A DNA stretch of 64,000 nt, taken from Cordilura impudica. Its lineage: Eukaryota > Arthropoda > Insecta > Diptera > Scathophagidae. The notes below the pieces were generated by a model. That model was not told where the DNA came from, searched no databases, and saw nothing but the letters and a program-made list of their open reading frames with translations. How positions within the stretch are numbered: the stretch's first letter is position 1; the number at the start of each line of letters is the position of its first letter. The stretch covers positions 193,345,075 to 193,409,074 of the forward strand of contig OY821521.1 in the NCBI GenBank assembly GCA_963682025.1. Reading direction: 5' to 3'. Both the position numbers and the translations under genes were made by a program. This document shows, in pieces, positions 1-11,200 of the stretch.

Positions 1-360
1 TGCGTTTGTATTTTGCATTAACATTACTATAAATTTTGCCACAGGATCGATTAACACGATCTGACTAAAGTTAGAATTCCATTAAACATAACACCGAGAT
101 TTGTCAATTATACAGCCCCAAGGAAGACATGTATTTAGCTTTCAAATGAAGCTAAATGCTTAATAGAAGAACGTAACGCTGTATATTCTAGTTGAAAAAA
201 GTTTAAAACACCTGAACTACATGAAATTTATCACAGGAAGAGAAGAGAAGTTGTATCTAAGATAAGGAAGGACAAATCTACCTGTTGGTGGTAACAAAAC
301 GTGAAAAGAAAGAAATAAGAAAATAATGTAAGTAATAATGGAGTAATAATGCAAGCTGAT
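1..360. other. Unassigned AT-rich sequence
   Basis: No coding similarity, repeat or RNA gene recognised. It may include decayed upstream LINE sequence, because LINE-like residues become readable just after position 480. Confidence 0.4.
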
Positions 361-479
361 CATAACACTGATAGCTTGAATATTGAGGAACTCAATGAAA
401 AATATAGTAATGGCATCGCTTCAGCCAATCAGATATCTTTCAAGGTTTTCTGTTCATAAAATCTAACTCTAGCGGTTAC

Positions 480-1950
480 GACGATATGCATCCAAAGTTT
501 ATAAAGCCAATAATTGCCTTTCTAGCTAATATATATAATTTATTTTTTAATTCTATTATAACTACAAGCACATTCCCTACAAGGTGGAAATTCGCCAAAA
601 TAGTCCATATTCCGAAAGCTATAAATGATTATCGGCCGATTGCAATTTCTCAATAGTTTTTGAAAAACTAATCCATAAACAAATGCTGCTTCATGTTCTT
701 GACAGAGGTTTAATTACTAGTCGCTAATCTGGATGTAGACCGAAACGTAGATAGAGGAGTGTTTGCCGAAATCCTGGGAGCTTTTTGAAATATTATGAAA
801 TTTTCCGTTATATAACATGAAATTATATGTAATTGTATTGGTCGCCAACACTCGTATATCGAATTGGCAAATAAAGAAGAAGATAGTTGCATAACTGGTC
901 TTGCCGATGTTATAGAAGATATTCGGAGTAATACTGATGATGATCAGGTCACTTTTTTAGTACTTCTAGACCATTCAAAAGCCTACGATGCGGTTCATCA
1001 TCGAAGCCAAGATCTTTTTTCCATTTTTCATCTTATTCGATTAAGTTAGTTTCAACTTATTTGAATCGAAGACATAAAGCTGTTTTAATAAGAAACATTA
1101 CTCAACATGGCTACCGGTCATAAGAGAAGTTCCACAAGGATCAATCCTCGGACCACTACTGTGTTTTATATGCTCTAGCATGATATAAATGTATGCTGCT
1201 GACGTTCAGCTTTTTATTGAATGCTAAGTTTCTGGAATTAACGATTGTATTTCAAAGATAAATTCTGACCTATCAAAAGTCTATGAATGGGCAACTGCAA
1301 ATGGATTACGAAAAAATTTTTTAAAATCAAAATTCATTCCTATATCTAGAAGAGCTGTAGAATCCATAATTAGTTTAAGTATACAACTTGGATCTTCTGA
1401 TATTGATATGGTACCATCAGCAAAGAATTTGGGCACTATTTTTAATGAAAAACTTTCGTGGTCAGACCAAATTAACATTGTAACTGGAAGAGCATATGGT
1501 ATACTAAGGACATTATGGATAAAAAAATATTTTTTCACCACCAAAGATCAGGATGCTTTTAGCCAAAACGTATTTGATATCTACGCTTTTATATGGTTGT
1601 GAATTATTTGCTGGTTGTGACTCATCCGATAAACATAAATTAACAACTACTTAGTCTCACTTTTGGAAAAAACTTTTTGGAATTATTTTTGACAGAAGTC
1701 TTTGGTTTTCGTATAAAATTGTTTATACAAGATATCTAAACATTTGTTCCCAAAATTGTTCTTTGCACGATCCAATAGAGGAAAAACAATAATTCAAATT
1801 CTTCACCAATATCTGTTCTCAGAGCGCCAATTTTTTTTATGAAATCCGTATCTGAAACCAATTACCCTTAATATAAAAAATATTAGCAACGCAATACAAT
1901 TTATAAAATAAATTTTATATTGAAGGATTATAATTTTTAAATTTTCTTGA
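480..1950 (+). pseudogene. Jockey-like LINE reverse transcriptase relic (copy 1)
   Basis: Decayed reverse transcriptase of a non-LTR retrotransposon. In order on the plus strand: an HPKFIKPI and FPTRWKFAKIVHIPKA block followed by DYRPIAI (481-650), a FEKLIHKQMLLHVLDRG block (650-750), LDHSKAYDAVHH (965-1005), VPQGSILGPLL with an indel (1130-1165), a broken YADD region read as YAADVQLF (1190-1215), then WATANGLR, NLGTIFNEKLSWSDQI and further C-terminal residues to about 1900. The blocks lie in different frames with stops and indels, so the copy is dead. They match the minus-strand LINE at 20.7-23.5 kb, so both belong to one family. The APE endonuclease half is absent. Confidence 0.85.
750..888. 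other. Short insertion inside LINE copy 1
   Basis: Reverse transcriptase residues stop at a GCRPKRS block near 750 and resume as CITGLADVIEDIR near 888. About 135 bp of unrelated AT-rich sequence lies between. The exact edges and nature of the insert are unresolved. Confidence 0.5.
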
Positions 1951-1952
1951 TA

Positions 1953-2335
1953 TCTATAATAGAAGTAGGTAATGCGATTTCTTGTGACCGGTGTATGTTT
2001 GTCAGTTTCAATCCTAGTTTGACCAAACATCCCTCCTTTGAAAGGTATTTATTTTTAGCTGTCAGATTTAAAAATTAATAAATTTTTACATTTCTTTTTG
2101 GAGTAAAATGCATTTAAATTTGCTACTAACACATACATAAAATTACACAATGCTGTGCTTATTAAATTTGTTAATGTGTTTCCAAAAAGCCCTGTGTTGA
2201 ATTGAAAAATAATTTTGGACATAGACATAAACCAGTAACTACAATAACGGCAGTAAAATGTGTTGAATTGTGAATTGGCTATAATTGATTAGCATACCTT
2301 TAGGGTCTTATAAAATAATTTATTAAATAAAAAAA
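1953..2335 (+). mobile_element. Non-autonomous Helitron copy H1 (3' end lost)
   Basis: Starts A|TCTATAAT and runs through the family landmarks GCGATTTCTTGTGACCG, TTTGACCAAAC, TTTGAAAGGTATTT, a CTACTAACACATACATAAAATTA block, a TTATTAAATTTGTTAATGTG block and the CTTTAGGGTCTTAT block. The terminal hairpin and CTAG end are missing. No coding capacity. It directly follows the 3' end of LINE copy 1. Confidence 0.8.
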
Positions 2336-2393
2336 AACATTGTGGTATATTTTACCGATTTTTATGATTTGATGATTATGGTGATTATATAAT

Positions 2394-3814
2394 TTGACGT
2401 CAGTTGGTCTTGGCGCCACAAATGGCCCCAAGCTAGTATAGAACGATTTAGTAAAAAAAAAATAAAATAAAATATTTTGCAAATACTGCCGACTTTTGGA
2501 TCATTTTAACCCTAGGAGCACATAATGAAAAGTTTTCGTGAAATATAGCACACTTTTATTTCCCAACCCATAGTAAGGGTTTCATCTAGTTTACTAAAAC
2601 AATTAATTTTTTTTTAATATGCCAAAATTCAAAGTTTGGCCACGGCAATGAATGGGTTATCGTTGTTTGATTTATTCTAAATTTTTAGCATAGAAGACAA
2701 GCACATTTGGTTATTATATTTTAAGCGTCACATCTAAAAATTCAACAGCACTTACAAAATATTGAATTTATTGAATAAATTGTCTTTTATTAGTTTTGGG
2801 TCATATGCGACCCCAAGTCCAAAAGGGATAATGGAGTCATATAATTTTTTTTTCCGAAACCCTATGCTATTTAGATAAAATATAACATTTAAAAGTAGAA
2901 AACTGATAAATTTTTGGTACAAAGTATTTAGAAAGAGTACATTTACTGAATATTTCACAAAAAACTAATTTTTCTCGAAATCCGCAAAAAAAAAAAAAAT
3001 TCTTTGTAAAAAAAATTCTGGTAGAGGAATTTACTTCAAAATTCACACATTTAATCGCTAACATATATTTAACAAAAACTGATAAATTTTTGGTACAAAG
3101 TATTTAGAAAGAGTACATTTATTTACTGAATATTTCACAAAAAACTAATTTTTCTCGAAATCCGCATAAAAAAAATTCTTTGTAAAAAAAATTCTGGGAG
3201 AGGAATTTACTTGAAAATTCACACAGTTAATCGCTAACATATATTTAACAAAACTTTAAAGTGCCAGATCCATTTTTTGAAATTTTGTTTAAGAAAATTT
3301 TTTGAAACTTAAAAAAGGATTTTTCAAAATTTTATCAAAATTTTTGGTCTCATTTCGCAATTGGTTAACAACGTGGTAATAAAACAATACTTCATGTCTG
3401 AGTGCTCCTAGGTATACTGACCGTAAATAAACAAATTTCACGACCTAATTTTTTTTTTTTGGCACAAAAGTGGTCTGGGCATTTGCTATTTCTTGTCGAG
3501 TTTTTATTCGATTTTGAAGTTATATAGCTTTTTAAAGAGATAATTTAGTTTTGAAATCGATTCATATAACAACTTGTCGAAAAAATTAAACTATAGAACG
3601 AAATTTTCGTAAAATCTGAAAAAAAAAAGTCATATTTTCTCCAATATAAACACACTTGAAATTTTCAGGCGTGTTGAGGAACCTCTAAATTTTTTTTGAT
3701 TGACCCAAAACTTTGTATTTCTCTGTTTTTAAATAGTAAATTCACATATTTCTAAGGGATGAGACTTTAAATTCGAAACCTTTTTTCCCCTCCATATAAT
3801 GAAGGGCCACCCTA
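2394..3814 (+). mobile_element. Palindrome-family element P, copy 2
   Basis: Shares its whole length with the reverse-orientation element at 11646-12897, and its right half with the arm of the palindrome at 35576-37298. The right end reads GGGCCACCCTA. Landmarks include a CTTGGCGCC start, GGTTATTATATTTTAAGCGTC, a GGGTCATATGCGACCCC palindrome, GTGGTCTGGGCATTTGCTATT and GAACGAAATTTTCGTAAAATC. No credible protein. It contains an internal 176-bp tandem duplication (next entry). Confidence 0.75.
2901..3250. repeat. 176-bp tandem duplication inside P copy 2
   Basis: The block beginning AACTGATAAATTTTTGGTAC at 2901 recurs at 3077 with nearly identical sequence through CGCTAACATATATTTAAC. The other P copies carry this block once, so the duplication arose within this copy. 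Confidence 0.8.
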
Positions 3815-5340
3815 TTGTTCATACTAATTCTCCTATAAAAAGAAAAATCAATTATCGTGATCTTTCCTTTGAAATGTTTGAGTTAAATAGTCGATTAAGC
3901 ATGAGTTAAAGTAATAGGCAGAAAAAGGCTGAAAATGATCAAGTCGGGTTGTTCGAAAGTGGCTACTCCATCTTGACAGCGATCTTCAGTTTTTTTTCCA
4001 TATTTCTCTTACATTGCAAAATTATTATCTTTTCTATTATTACAAAAATATATACATGATCTCAAACCGAACAATAAGAAACTAACTATTATTATCCATT
4101 TTTAAATTATTATATGTTGAATGTTTTTTTTATTTTATATATATATAAGTATATATGTATATATATATATTTTTTTTATATCCATTTATATATTTATATT
4201 ATGATTTTAAATTATACTTATTTATATTTTCATATTATAATATGTTGTTATGAAAATTGTATGTGCCAATATTAGTTTTTGCAGTGCTAAATATAAAAGA
4301 TATTACATCCTACTGCAATTTCAATAATTTCAAATACAAATACATACAAATACAAATACAAATATAAACTATATTTTATCAATTCATAGCAATTTATTAT
4401 AGAGTTGACAATTTTCTTTGACAAAATTTCTTAAAATAATTATTATATTAATTCATCTCCAAATTTATTGATATTGCTACAATTTGTTTCGAAAATACTG
4501 CTTTAAATAGAGAATAGATAAAAAAAAAAAAGAAATGCACATTACCAGGCTGCTGATAATAAGTAACGTTGTTTGTGTAAATTATGTAAATATTTCTGTG
4601 TTTGCATAAATAAACACATTTACCTTTTGTGCTTGAAAATATTTGTATGTAAATAAGATGAAGCTATGTCTGAATTATATTCTATGTAAATATATACTTA
4701 TGAATGTGTGCACATTTAATGCACAAGCACTTATTAACAAACTCAAAATAACAACAAAAAAAAAAAAAAAGAACTAAAATATAAAAAAAAAAAAAACTAG
4801 GAAAACAATACAGCCAAGGAAAAATGTGTGTTTATTAAAAGGAAGCTTAAACTAAAAAACCGGAAACTTTGCTGCAGGGCGATAGAAAGCGAGAGAGAGA
4901 GGGAGGGGGAGAGAGAGACAGAGAGATACAAAAAAAAAAATTCCTATAATAACATGAACATGTTCAAATCTTTAAACATTACAATAAAACAACTATCACA
5001 GCATAAATACATAGACATACACATAGACATACACACATAGTCATAGACATGCACTGGCTTGTACACTCAAATGTACTCAAAACATTCATAACAAAGTTGT
5101 ATTGTTATTGCTTTTTGTCGTTACAAATGTTGCCATTACATTAACATAAAATAAGAAACAGCTAGAGCAACAGCAACAGCAACAGAAACAATAAGAATAA
5201 CATTTAAAATATATATGTATGAATGTATGTATTCAAATTGCAACTACATATATACATATATGAGCGTGAATGAATGGGGATGCACAAAAAATAATACCAG
5301 TTTTAGAAAATAGCATTTAGTTATACAAACAAACTTACAT
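3815..5340. other. Microsatellite-bearing AT-rich non-coding stretch
   Basis: No gene recognised. Contains a TA-rich run (about 4136-4172), a CAAATA-type repeat (about 4328-4366), poly-A tracts (4508-4520, 4757-4800), a purine GA run (4887-4928) and CAACAG triplets (5167-5186). This texture resembles fly intron or intergenic DNA. Confidence 0.6.
4887..4928. repeat. GA-rich purine microsatellite
   Basis: Imperfect (GA)n with G-rich interruptions, ending in GACAGAGAGATAC. The open frame across it (4828-5040) is only a translation of this and neighbouring simple repeats. Confidence 0.9.
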
Positions 5341-5816
5341 ATTGAGCCATGACCACGAAAATAGCTTAAGTGGCAAAATCAAAATTTTTACAGGTGAAAG
5401 TTTTTTGCAATTTTCTAGGTTTTTCCTTTGGTATGTAAACTTAAAAAGAAGGGCCACTTAAGCCAAAATTACTTTTGGCTATTCTTTCCTAATGGGTACT
5501 ACCTTTAGCTATGAAATTTTGTTAAGTCGTTTGTTAAATCATACAAAAAAAAAAGTTTGCCAAAGTTATTAAGTAATATAAAATAAATTGTTGGCATTTG
5601 CTAAAAATCTGCACACAAATTTTTCAATTAACATGTTTGTAAACTGTCATATTGACAATTACACCGTGCAACTGACTTTTAAGGAGGGGGGGGGGGGGGT
5701 TATGAAGGGGATTGTTATAGTAGTAGATCTCTGTAGTAAAATATCAACAGGATTTGACGTCCGCAGGCAAAACTTTTTTATGATTTTTTATGTTATTTCC
5801 TTATATTGTACTTGTT
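5341..5816. other. Unassigned sequence with a poly-G tract
   Basis: No gene recognised. A run of about 14 G occurs near 5684-5698, which is striking in such AT-rich DNA. The first 30 bases contain ATGACCACGAAAATAGCTTA, which recurs inverted near 13249-13275. Confidence 0.5.
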
Positions 5817-6523
5817 TGCTATACGACTATACGATACCCTATACCATGGTTTAGAGACCCTATCTCTTCGGTCCAACTAAGTGGATATAGAAAATAAGCA
5901 TAAACCAAATTTGAATGGCATTGTTATTAATTTTTTTGGCTGCAGATATGAAAACGTTGATATCGGAAGCTATATTTATATGGGGACCAGGTCGAAAAAT
6001 GGACCGATCCTGACCATATTTGGTGAAGTCACTTATATTTTGAAAAAATGTACACAAACTAGATTTGAGAAAAATCTGTGCAATATTTTTTTTTTATAGA
6101 TTTAAGTGAAAATCGGGAAGCAACTTTATATGGGGGCTATGACAAAGAATTGTCATATGGGGTTTATTTTTGGACAACTGACAATTGGATGTAATAAACA
6201 CGCACTAATCCAATTTGACCGAGATCTATGTAATAATTTGGATCTTATTGCAATTTAAGTCGTTTTCATAGGGGGGGGGACTAGGTCTGAACATAGACCG
6301 AATTTCACCAATTTCAATGGAGTTCATCCTCTGGCCGATAAAAGCTTATATACCAAATGTCATTAAAATATATTTATATTTGCGGTCTGTAGTTTGATAA
6401 CAAGGTTTACATGGACACACAGACGGACGGACATCGCTAAATCGACTCAGAAAGTGATTCTGAGGTCAAATATTTTTGGTAGTTACAAACAGCAGCACTA
6501 AGTCATTATATCCAAACCACAAA
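5817..6523 (-). mobile_element. DINE-1-like element D1, copy a
   Basis: Reverse-orientation copy. The inverted ATACGATACCCTATACCATG block near its 3' end is at 5830-5849. Next come the GTCCCCATATAAAT-type block (here rc), the (GTCC)n run (rc GACGGACGGAC, near 6422) and the 5' block TTTTTGGTAGTTACAAACAG. The terminal hairpin and the extreme 5' end are eroded. No protein is encoded. Confidence 0.7.
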
Positions 6524-6742
6524 AATATTGCACAGAATTTTTTCAAAATTGATTTGTATATGTTTTTGCAAAAAATAAATGACCTTACCTTAATATGGTC
6601 AGGATCGGATTATTTTTCGACGTAGTCCCCATATAAATATAGCATCCTATATGAACTTTTTCATATCCGAAGGCAAAAAACTTGGTTAATGTTTATTTTT
6701 TATATCTAAATAGTTGGACCAAAGATATAAGTTTCTTGTTTT
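6524..6742 (+). mobile_element. DINE-1-like D1 fragment, opposite orientation
   Basis: Matches the 3' half of D1 in forward orientation (AAAAATATTGCACAG, then GTCCCCATATAAATATAGCA, then ATATCTAAATAGTTGGACC). It abuts copy a, producing an inverted pair. It ends near TTTCTTGTTTT before the hairpin segment. Confidence 0.65.
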
Positions 6743-7059
6743 TTTTTTTAATTTTTTGGTTAACATAACAGGTAGAACAGGTGTGTACGTATAGATAGAT
6801 ATTAATCAAACATGCACCCTTAGCCACAATTTTGGTGAATAATGAAATCAAAAATCATAAATGTTTCTTGAGTTATAGGTGAAAAACTAAGCAAACAAAC
6901 ATTAAGTTAAAAAAAAAAAATAAAAAACGCCAAACTCTTTGGATGTTTTACTATACTGCCCTGGTACTTTCATCCCCCCCAGGCAAACAACGACCCAGAA
7001 AATGTTTCACAGCCTTATTTGAAGCTGTTTTGCAACCATTTTATTTGATGAAAACTAAA
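6743..7059. repeat. Dispersed repeat fragment shared with 63.6-63.8 kb
   Basis: About 150 bp here (6821-6975), including GAAAAACTAAGCAAACAAAC and TTTACTATACTGCCCTGGTA, recurs inverted at 63600-63778. Element type unknown; no coding signal. Confidence 0.55.
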
Positions 7060-7362
7060 GCCATGTGTCCACTACCAAGATTTCTTGAGGAAGTTGCATT
7101 CCAGAAGTTTCTGTCGCGTAAACACGTATAAGAAGTCGAATTCCAGAAGTCACGGCTTGCATAAGTTACTTGCAGCAATTATGTGGCTATACGTGTTTGT
7201 TGCTTGGTGAAAGTAACTTGAACGACTTGCTTATGAACTGCAAGTGTTTTGAAGACTTCTAGAAGAAGTCGGGTATACGTCGGATAAACGGTTTGTGGTA
7301 TTCTCTTCTATTTTCAGTTTTGTTTTGTATTTTTTTTGAGTTCTTTTTTAAAATTATAATAA

Positions 7363-7560
7363 TGGACAAAAATAAATTCGTTTGGGGTAGTGAAAAAACT
7401 CATCTGGTAATTAAAACCAAGAAAGTTATCCTGAATTATGGGACACGTCCTAAAAAGGCTATAAGAATAAAATTAAAAAACAAAACGCTTTAAAGGCAAT
7501 AGCCAATAATATCGACGCGCTCCAAGAAGAGGTCCAAAGGAAGTTGCACAACCTCCCAAC
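7363..7560 (+). pseudogene. Myb/SANT-like protein relic (Harbinger second ORF)
   Basis: Begins MDKNKFVWGSEKTHLVIK. The W...E..HL spacing and following basic residues resemble the Myb/SANT DNA-binding proteins encoded beside Harbinger transposases. It is interrupted by a stop near 7491 and decays after that. The assignment rests on the weak motif plus its position opposite a Harbinger transposase fragment. Confidence 0.4.
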
Positions 7561-7576
7561 GCAGTTTAGTAAATAG

Positions 7577-7825
7577 TCAAGAAGTAAACAAAGAAGTAAA
7601 CAGGGATTCGAAACAGATACATAAGCGAATGAAAGGACGTATATCTGCTCTTGTTTTAGTATCCCGCTTTTGAATACTTGTTTGAATTAAAGATAAAATG
7701 TATTCAAAATTATCATTAGACATTCTCAGGAAATTTTTCAGCTGCATGGAATCTTCGGTCCGCAATTCTTCAAGTAATGTATTTTGGAAACTTAAAGCTA
7801 CGCGCCGTAGTACCCAATTTCTCAC
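7577..7825 (-). pseudogene. Harbinger transposase N-terminal fragment
   Basis: The block FLRMSNDNFEYILSLI then QKRDTKTRADI matches the N-terminal region of PIF/Harbinger (HARBI1-like) transposases, where an F-R-M motif precedes a helix and an RDT-R motif. Only about 80 residues remain. The DDE nuclease domain is absent, so the element cannot be autonomous. Confidence 0.7.
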
Positions 7826-8339
7826 TCAAACACTTCTTTTTGTTTCGTTTTTTTAATTAGTTGTTTCTTTTTAATTAAATATGCAGCGATGGCAGCTGCC
7901 AATCGTATTTTGCCATAAGACATATTTATACTGTAATTCGTACATTTTTATACTGTAATTCAAACTCTACTGCAAGCAGTACTCACAATGCGTGACAGCA
8001 CGTCTGCAATTTTTTGCAGCAAGTTTGTCGTAATAACTTCTAAAAACTACTTCTGGAAGCAGACTTCCGTCAGTTTCGATTTGAGTGGAAACACTTCAGC
8101 AAATACCTGCAGAAGTTCTTCCGCAAGTGACTGGTTAGTGGAAACACGGCTTAGGGAGAAGAATATTTATTTATTTATTTTTTAAATTCAGCTACAATAA
8201 AGCAACAGCTGAGCAAAATATGTAGGTATTTTACAATAATAATTCAGTTAATTAGACAGTTATATACATAATCGTTAGAGTTCAAATAAGTCGTTAATCT
8301 TCTTTGAATAACATGAACAGCATAGGATACATCAATTAA

Positions 8340-9035
8340 AGCATAGTGTCTGTTCACTTCGGCGCAAATTTTTCGGAATGGATTGAAATTAAATTTGATC
8401 TGTGGCAATCCAAGTAAACAGCTTCATAAGATCGAAGGTGTCTGTTAGGAACATTTTTACAAATTTTTCCAAGAAAACATTCAGAATCAATTTTACCATG
8501 AACTAAGTTGAGGATGAATGTTATAGTAAAAATGATCCTTCTACTTTTCAAAGCTTTATTAGAGCCAAACTACGGCTAAACGGTGGGAGCCTGAATACCG
8601 CATTCCACCGAAGATATTGAAGACAAAATAGTAAGAATTGTTTCTGAACTGATTAAAGTTTTTTGATGAAGACATTGTAGTGTGGATCGCAGATTACTAA
8701 TGCGTATTCAAGTATCGGCCAGATCAAAGAAATGAACAGATTTCTTGTTACATATGGATAATTAAATTTCGTTGCCCATTTGCCTTCTTAACAGTCATTA
8801 TTACATAAGAATTAAAACTTAGTCTTTTATCGAAGTGAACTCCCAAATCTATGAATGAGTCTACTTAGTTTAGTTTTGTGTCGTGGATGACATAGTCGTT
8901 CGAACATGGCGATCATCTAGAGTGGATCATAGACTTATATTTTTTAAGATTTAATTCCATTAAGTTGACATTACACCAGTTCATTGTCTTCATTGTTTAT
9001 GAGGGTTGAGTAGATTTTTACATAGTCGGCATATT
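8340..9035 (-). pseudogene. LINE copy 2: C-terminal RT part
   Basis: Reading down the minus strand: YADYVKIYSTLIN (the second catalytic Asp of YADD has become Tyr), SFIDLGVHFDKRLSFNSYVM, LFISLIWPILEYA, then HGKIDSECFLGKI and VPNRHLRSYEAVY, which resemble the C-terminus of jockey-clade reverse transcriptases. Stops and frame changes throughout. A functional enzyme is excluded by the altered catalytic motif and the breaks. Confidence 0.8.
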
Positions 9036-9150
9036 ACTGATCCATTTCGAGGTTCCCTACCTTTTTAAAGAAAAAAAAAAAAAAAAAACACAGAAAGTTC
9101 AAACTTAATGGGGAATGTTTATTATCATTTGAAAGAACATTCTTTGGTAT

Positions 9151-9875
9151 TTATTTTTTGAGGATTATGTCTATCAAATGTTGGCCGTGGCTACGTCTCA
9201 GATGGTCCATCCGTTGAGTCCAATTTTCAATGACTCGTTCGAGCATTTCGACTGGTAACTGGCGAATGACATGCGTGATGTTTTGCTCCAAGGCCTGAAT
9301 CGAAGCGGGATTGTCCGCATAAACTTTAGACTTTACATATCCCCACAGGAAAAAGTCTAACCGTATGATATCACACGATCTTGGTGGCCAATCGACCGGC
9401 CCAAAACGTGAAATTATCTGCTCACCGAAGTGTTCTCTCAATAAATCCATTGATTGATGCACTGTGTGGGAAGTGGCGCCGTCTTGTTGAAACAAAATGT
9501 CGCCGAGATCACGAGCTTCAATTTCAGGCATCAAATAGTCGGTTATCATGGCACAATAACGGTCCCCATTGACGGTTGCGTTCTCACCGCCATCATTTTT
9601 GAAGAAATATGGACCGATGATTCCACCGGCCCACTGCGTGCTGGACGTGGTCTATTCGGTCGAATATTATCCAATAATGAATGCTGGATCTCAAGATGGG
9701 TAATGGTGTTGCGAATAGTACGCTCAGTAGGCCGATTCTGTTGACCATAAATTGAGCGAAGTGCACGAAACACATTCTTCATAGAACGTAGATTTTCGTA
9801 ATAAAGTTGAACGATTTGTAAACGTTGTTCGGGCGTAAGTCTTTCCAAACAATCAATACTAAACAAAAATAACAT
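9151..9875 (-). pseudogene. Mariner-superfamily transposase, internally deleted
   Basis: IS630-Tc1-mariner transposase related to insect copies beginning LTPEQRLQIVQLYYEN. The N-terminal helix-turn-helix part (9875 down to about 9640) is joined in a shifted frame to a GGIIGPYFF and NGDRYCAMITDYL block. The C-terminal half follows, with ILFQQDGATSHT (second catalytic Asp) and WPPRSCDIIRLDFFLWGY (third position Asp), ending HGQHLIDIILKK. About 100 or more central residues, including the first catalytic Asp, are missing. It lies inside LINE copy 2 and is therefore younger than it. Confidence 0.85.
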
Positions 9876-9954
9876 GACAGCATGACACGACTCACACGTG
9901 ATCTGTCAAAAAAAGGCTATTGAAAAAAGTATCTCTACTTGGATCGCCCGTTAT

Positions 9955-10790
9955 ACTGAATAGACTAGGTCCAAGGTGACTCAATTGGTGGACACCGGAA
10001 ATAACATCTGTATCTTTCGATTTAGAGTTATTGAAAATTCCACATTGCTTACGATGTTTTAAGTACGACCGAATCCGTTTAAGAAAGTTGCCGGAGAATC
10101 CAATAACATCAAGCTTCGCTAGCAGTAGATCATGGCTGACTTTATCAAAAGTTTTGCTAACGTCTGTGTATAAAACATAAATTTTTTTAGTTTTGCAGAA
10201 TCCAGAATTTATATAAGATGTAAGTTTCATTGGATTGGTAGTCGTAGACCGTCCTTTGCAAAAACCATGTTAAGCTGATAAAAAAGTTTTGATATAGCAT
10301 TTAGTTTTGCAATGGCTGTATAATTAGTAGCAACACTGGAGCTACCAGATTTATAGTGCGGAATAAGTTTTAAGTTTTAAGTGCGGAATAAGAGTTTTTC
10401 CAACACTTTGGAAAGAAGCCAAATTTAAGAGAGTTATTATAGAAGAGAGTTAACGGGGTAGCCAATATTTCAGCACAATTTTTTAAGATGTAGCTGAGAA
10501 TACCATCTGGACCCGGATTAAATGAACTTGTTATACTTTTTAGACTATTATGAACAGTCAACACATCTAATTGATGTCAGCCTTGGAATATCATAAGGAT
10601 ATCCTGTGCTGTTTAATGTCATTGTAGAAAGTGTGCACGCAAAGAATTCAGTAAAAATATTTGCAATATCAACATCGTTTAAAAACACAGTACCATTCAT
10701 TTTCATAGTGGTTGGATATGATGTAATCTTACGTTTAGAATTTACAAAGTTGTAAATCATTTCTGAATTTTTCTAATATTTGAATTCATT
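9955..10790 (-). pseudogene. LINE copy 2: N-terminal RT part
   Basis: In order: MIYNFVNSKRKITSYP and FLNDVDIANIFTEFFA (10548-10760), FNPGPDGILSYILKNCAEIL and FGFFPKCWKNS (10370-10564), then VLYTDVSKTFDKVSHDLLL and HLGPSLFSI (about 9955-10230), matching the palm of non-LTR reverse transcriptases. Separate frames mark small indels. The sequence continues beyond the mariner insertion at the YADD-equivalent near 9035. Confidence 0.85.
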
Positions 10791-10797
10791 TCACTAA

Positions 10798-11200
10798 TGC
10801 CGTTTTCTTTTCTGACAAAAAATGTCGCCCCTTTTTTTGCCCTTTTTTCGAATAGCGTTTTTTTTTATATATTCTGAATTAAGAGCAACTTTATCTTATA
10901 CATCAATCGAAAGGCCTCAAAGTCGAGCCCTCGTAAATCAGAAAAAATTCCAGCCATTGACTTCTTTCAGGTGATAGTGTGAGAATATTTCCCCATTGTT
11001 CCCCTTTTTTGAATATTTTCATCCCATGACTTCAAAGAGGATAATAATCGAAATTTTTGCATTTTATGGACACAGCACTTTGAGACCATTCGATTGATAC
11101 ATAATATAAGGTTGCTCTTAATTCAGAATATATAAAATATTACACTTTTCTAAAAAAGGGCAGAAAAAGGGCGGCATTTTTGTCAGAAAAGAAAACGGCA
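10798..11200. mobile_element. 403-bp terminal-inverted-repeat MITE
   Basis: Long imperfect inverted ends (about 130 bp) begin TGCCGTTTTCTTTTCTGAC on both sides. They are flanked by TAA at 10795-10797 and 11201-11203, a 3-bp target-site duplication. The stretch TATATTCTGAATTAAGAGCA is also inverted between arms. No protein. The TAA duplication suggests a Harbinger-like source, by inference. Inserted in LINE copy 2. Confidence 0.8.

Larger units (their letters stand above)
7060..8150. mobile_element. PIF/Harbinger-type transposon remnant
   Basis: Bounded by imperfect inverted ends: GCCATGTGTCCACTA at 7060 and its counterpart GCCGTGTTTCCACTA on the minus strand at 8150. Subterminal AAGTTACTTGCAG- and GAAGTTCTTCCGC-like words repeat on both sides. 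The interior carries relics of both Harbinger proteins, in opposite orientations. The flanking triplets (AAA/TTA) do not match cleanly, so the target-site duplication is unresolved. Confidence 0.6.

Noticed and set aside
5588..5854. 88-codon open frame across the poly-G tract
   Set aside because: Runs through a homopolymer and into D1 sequence; no recognisable protein.
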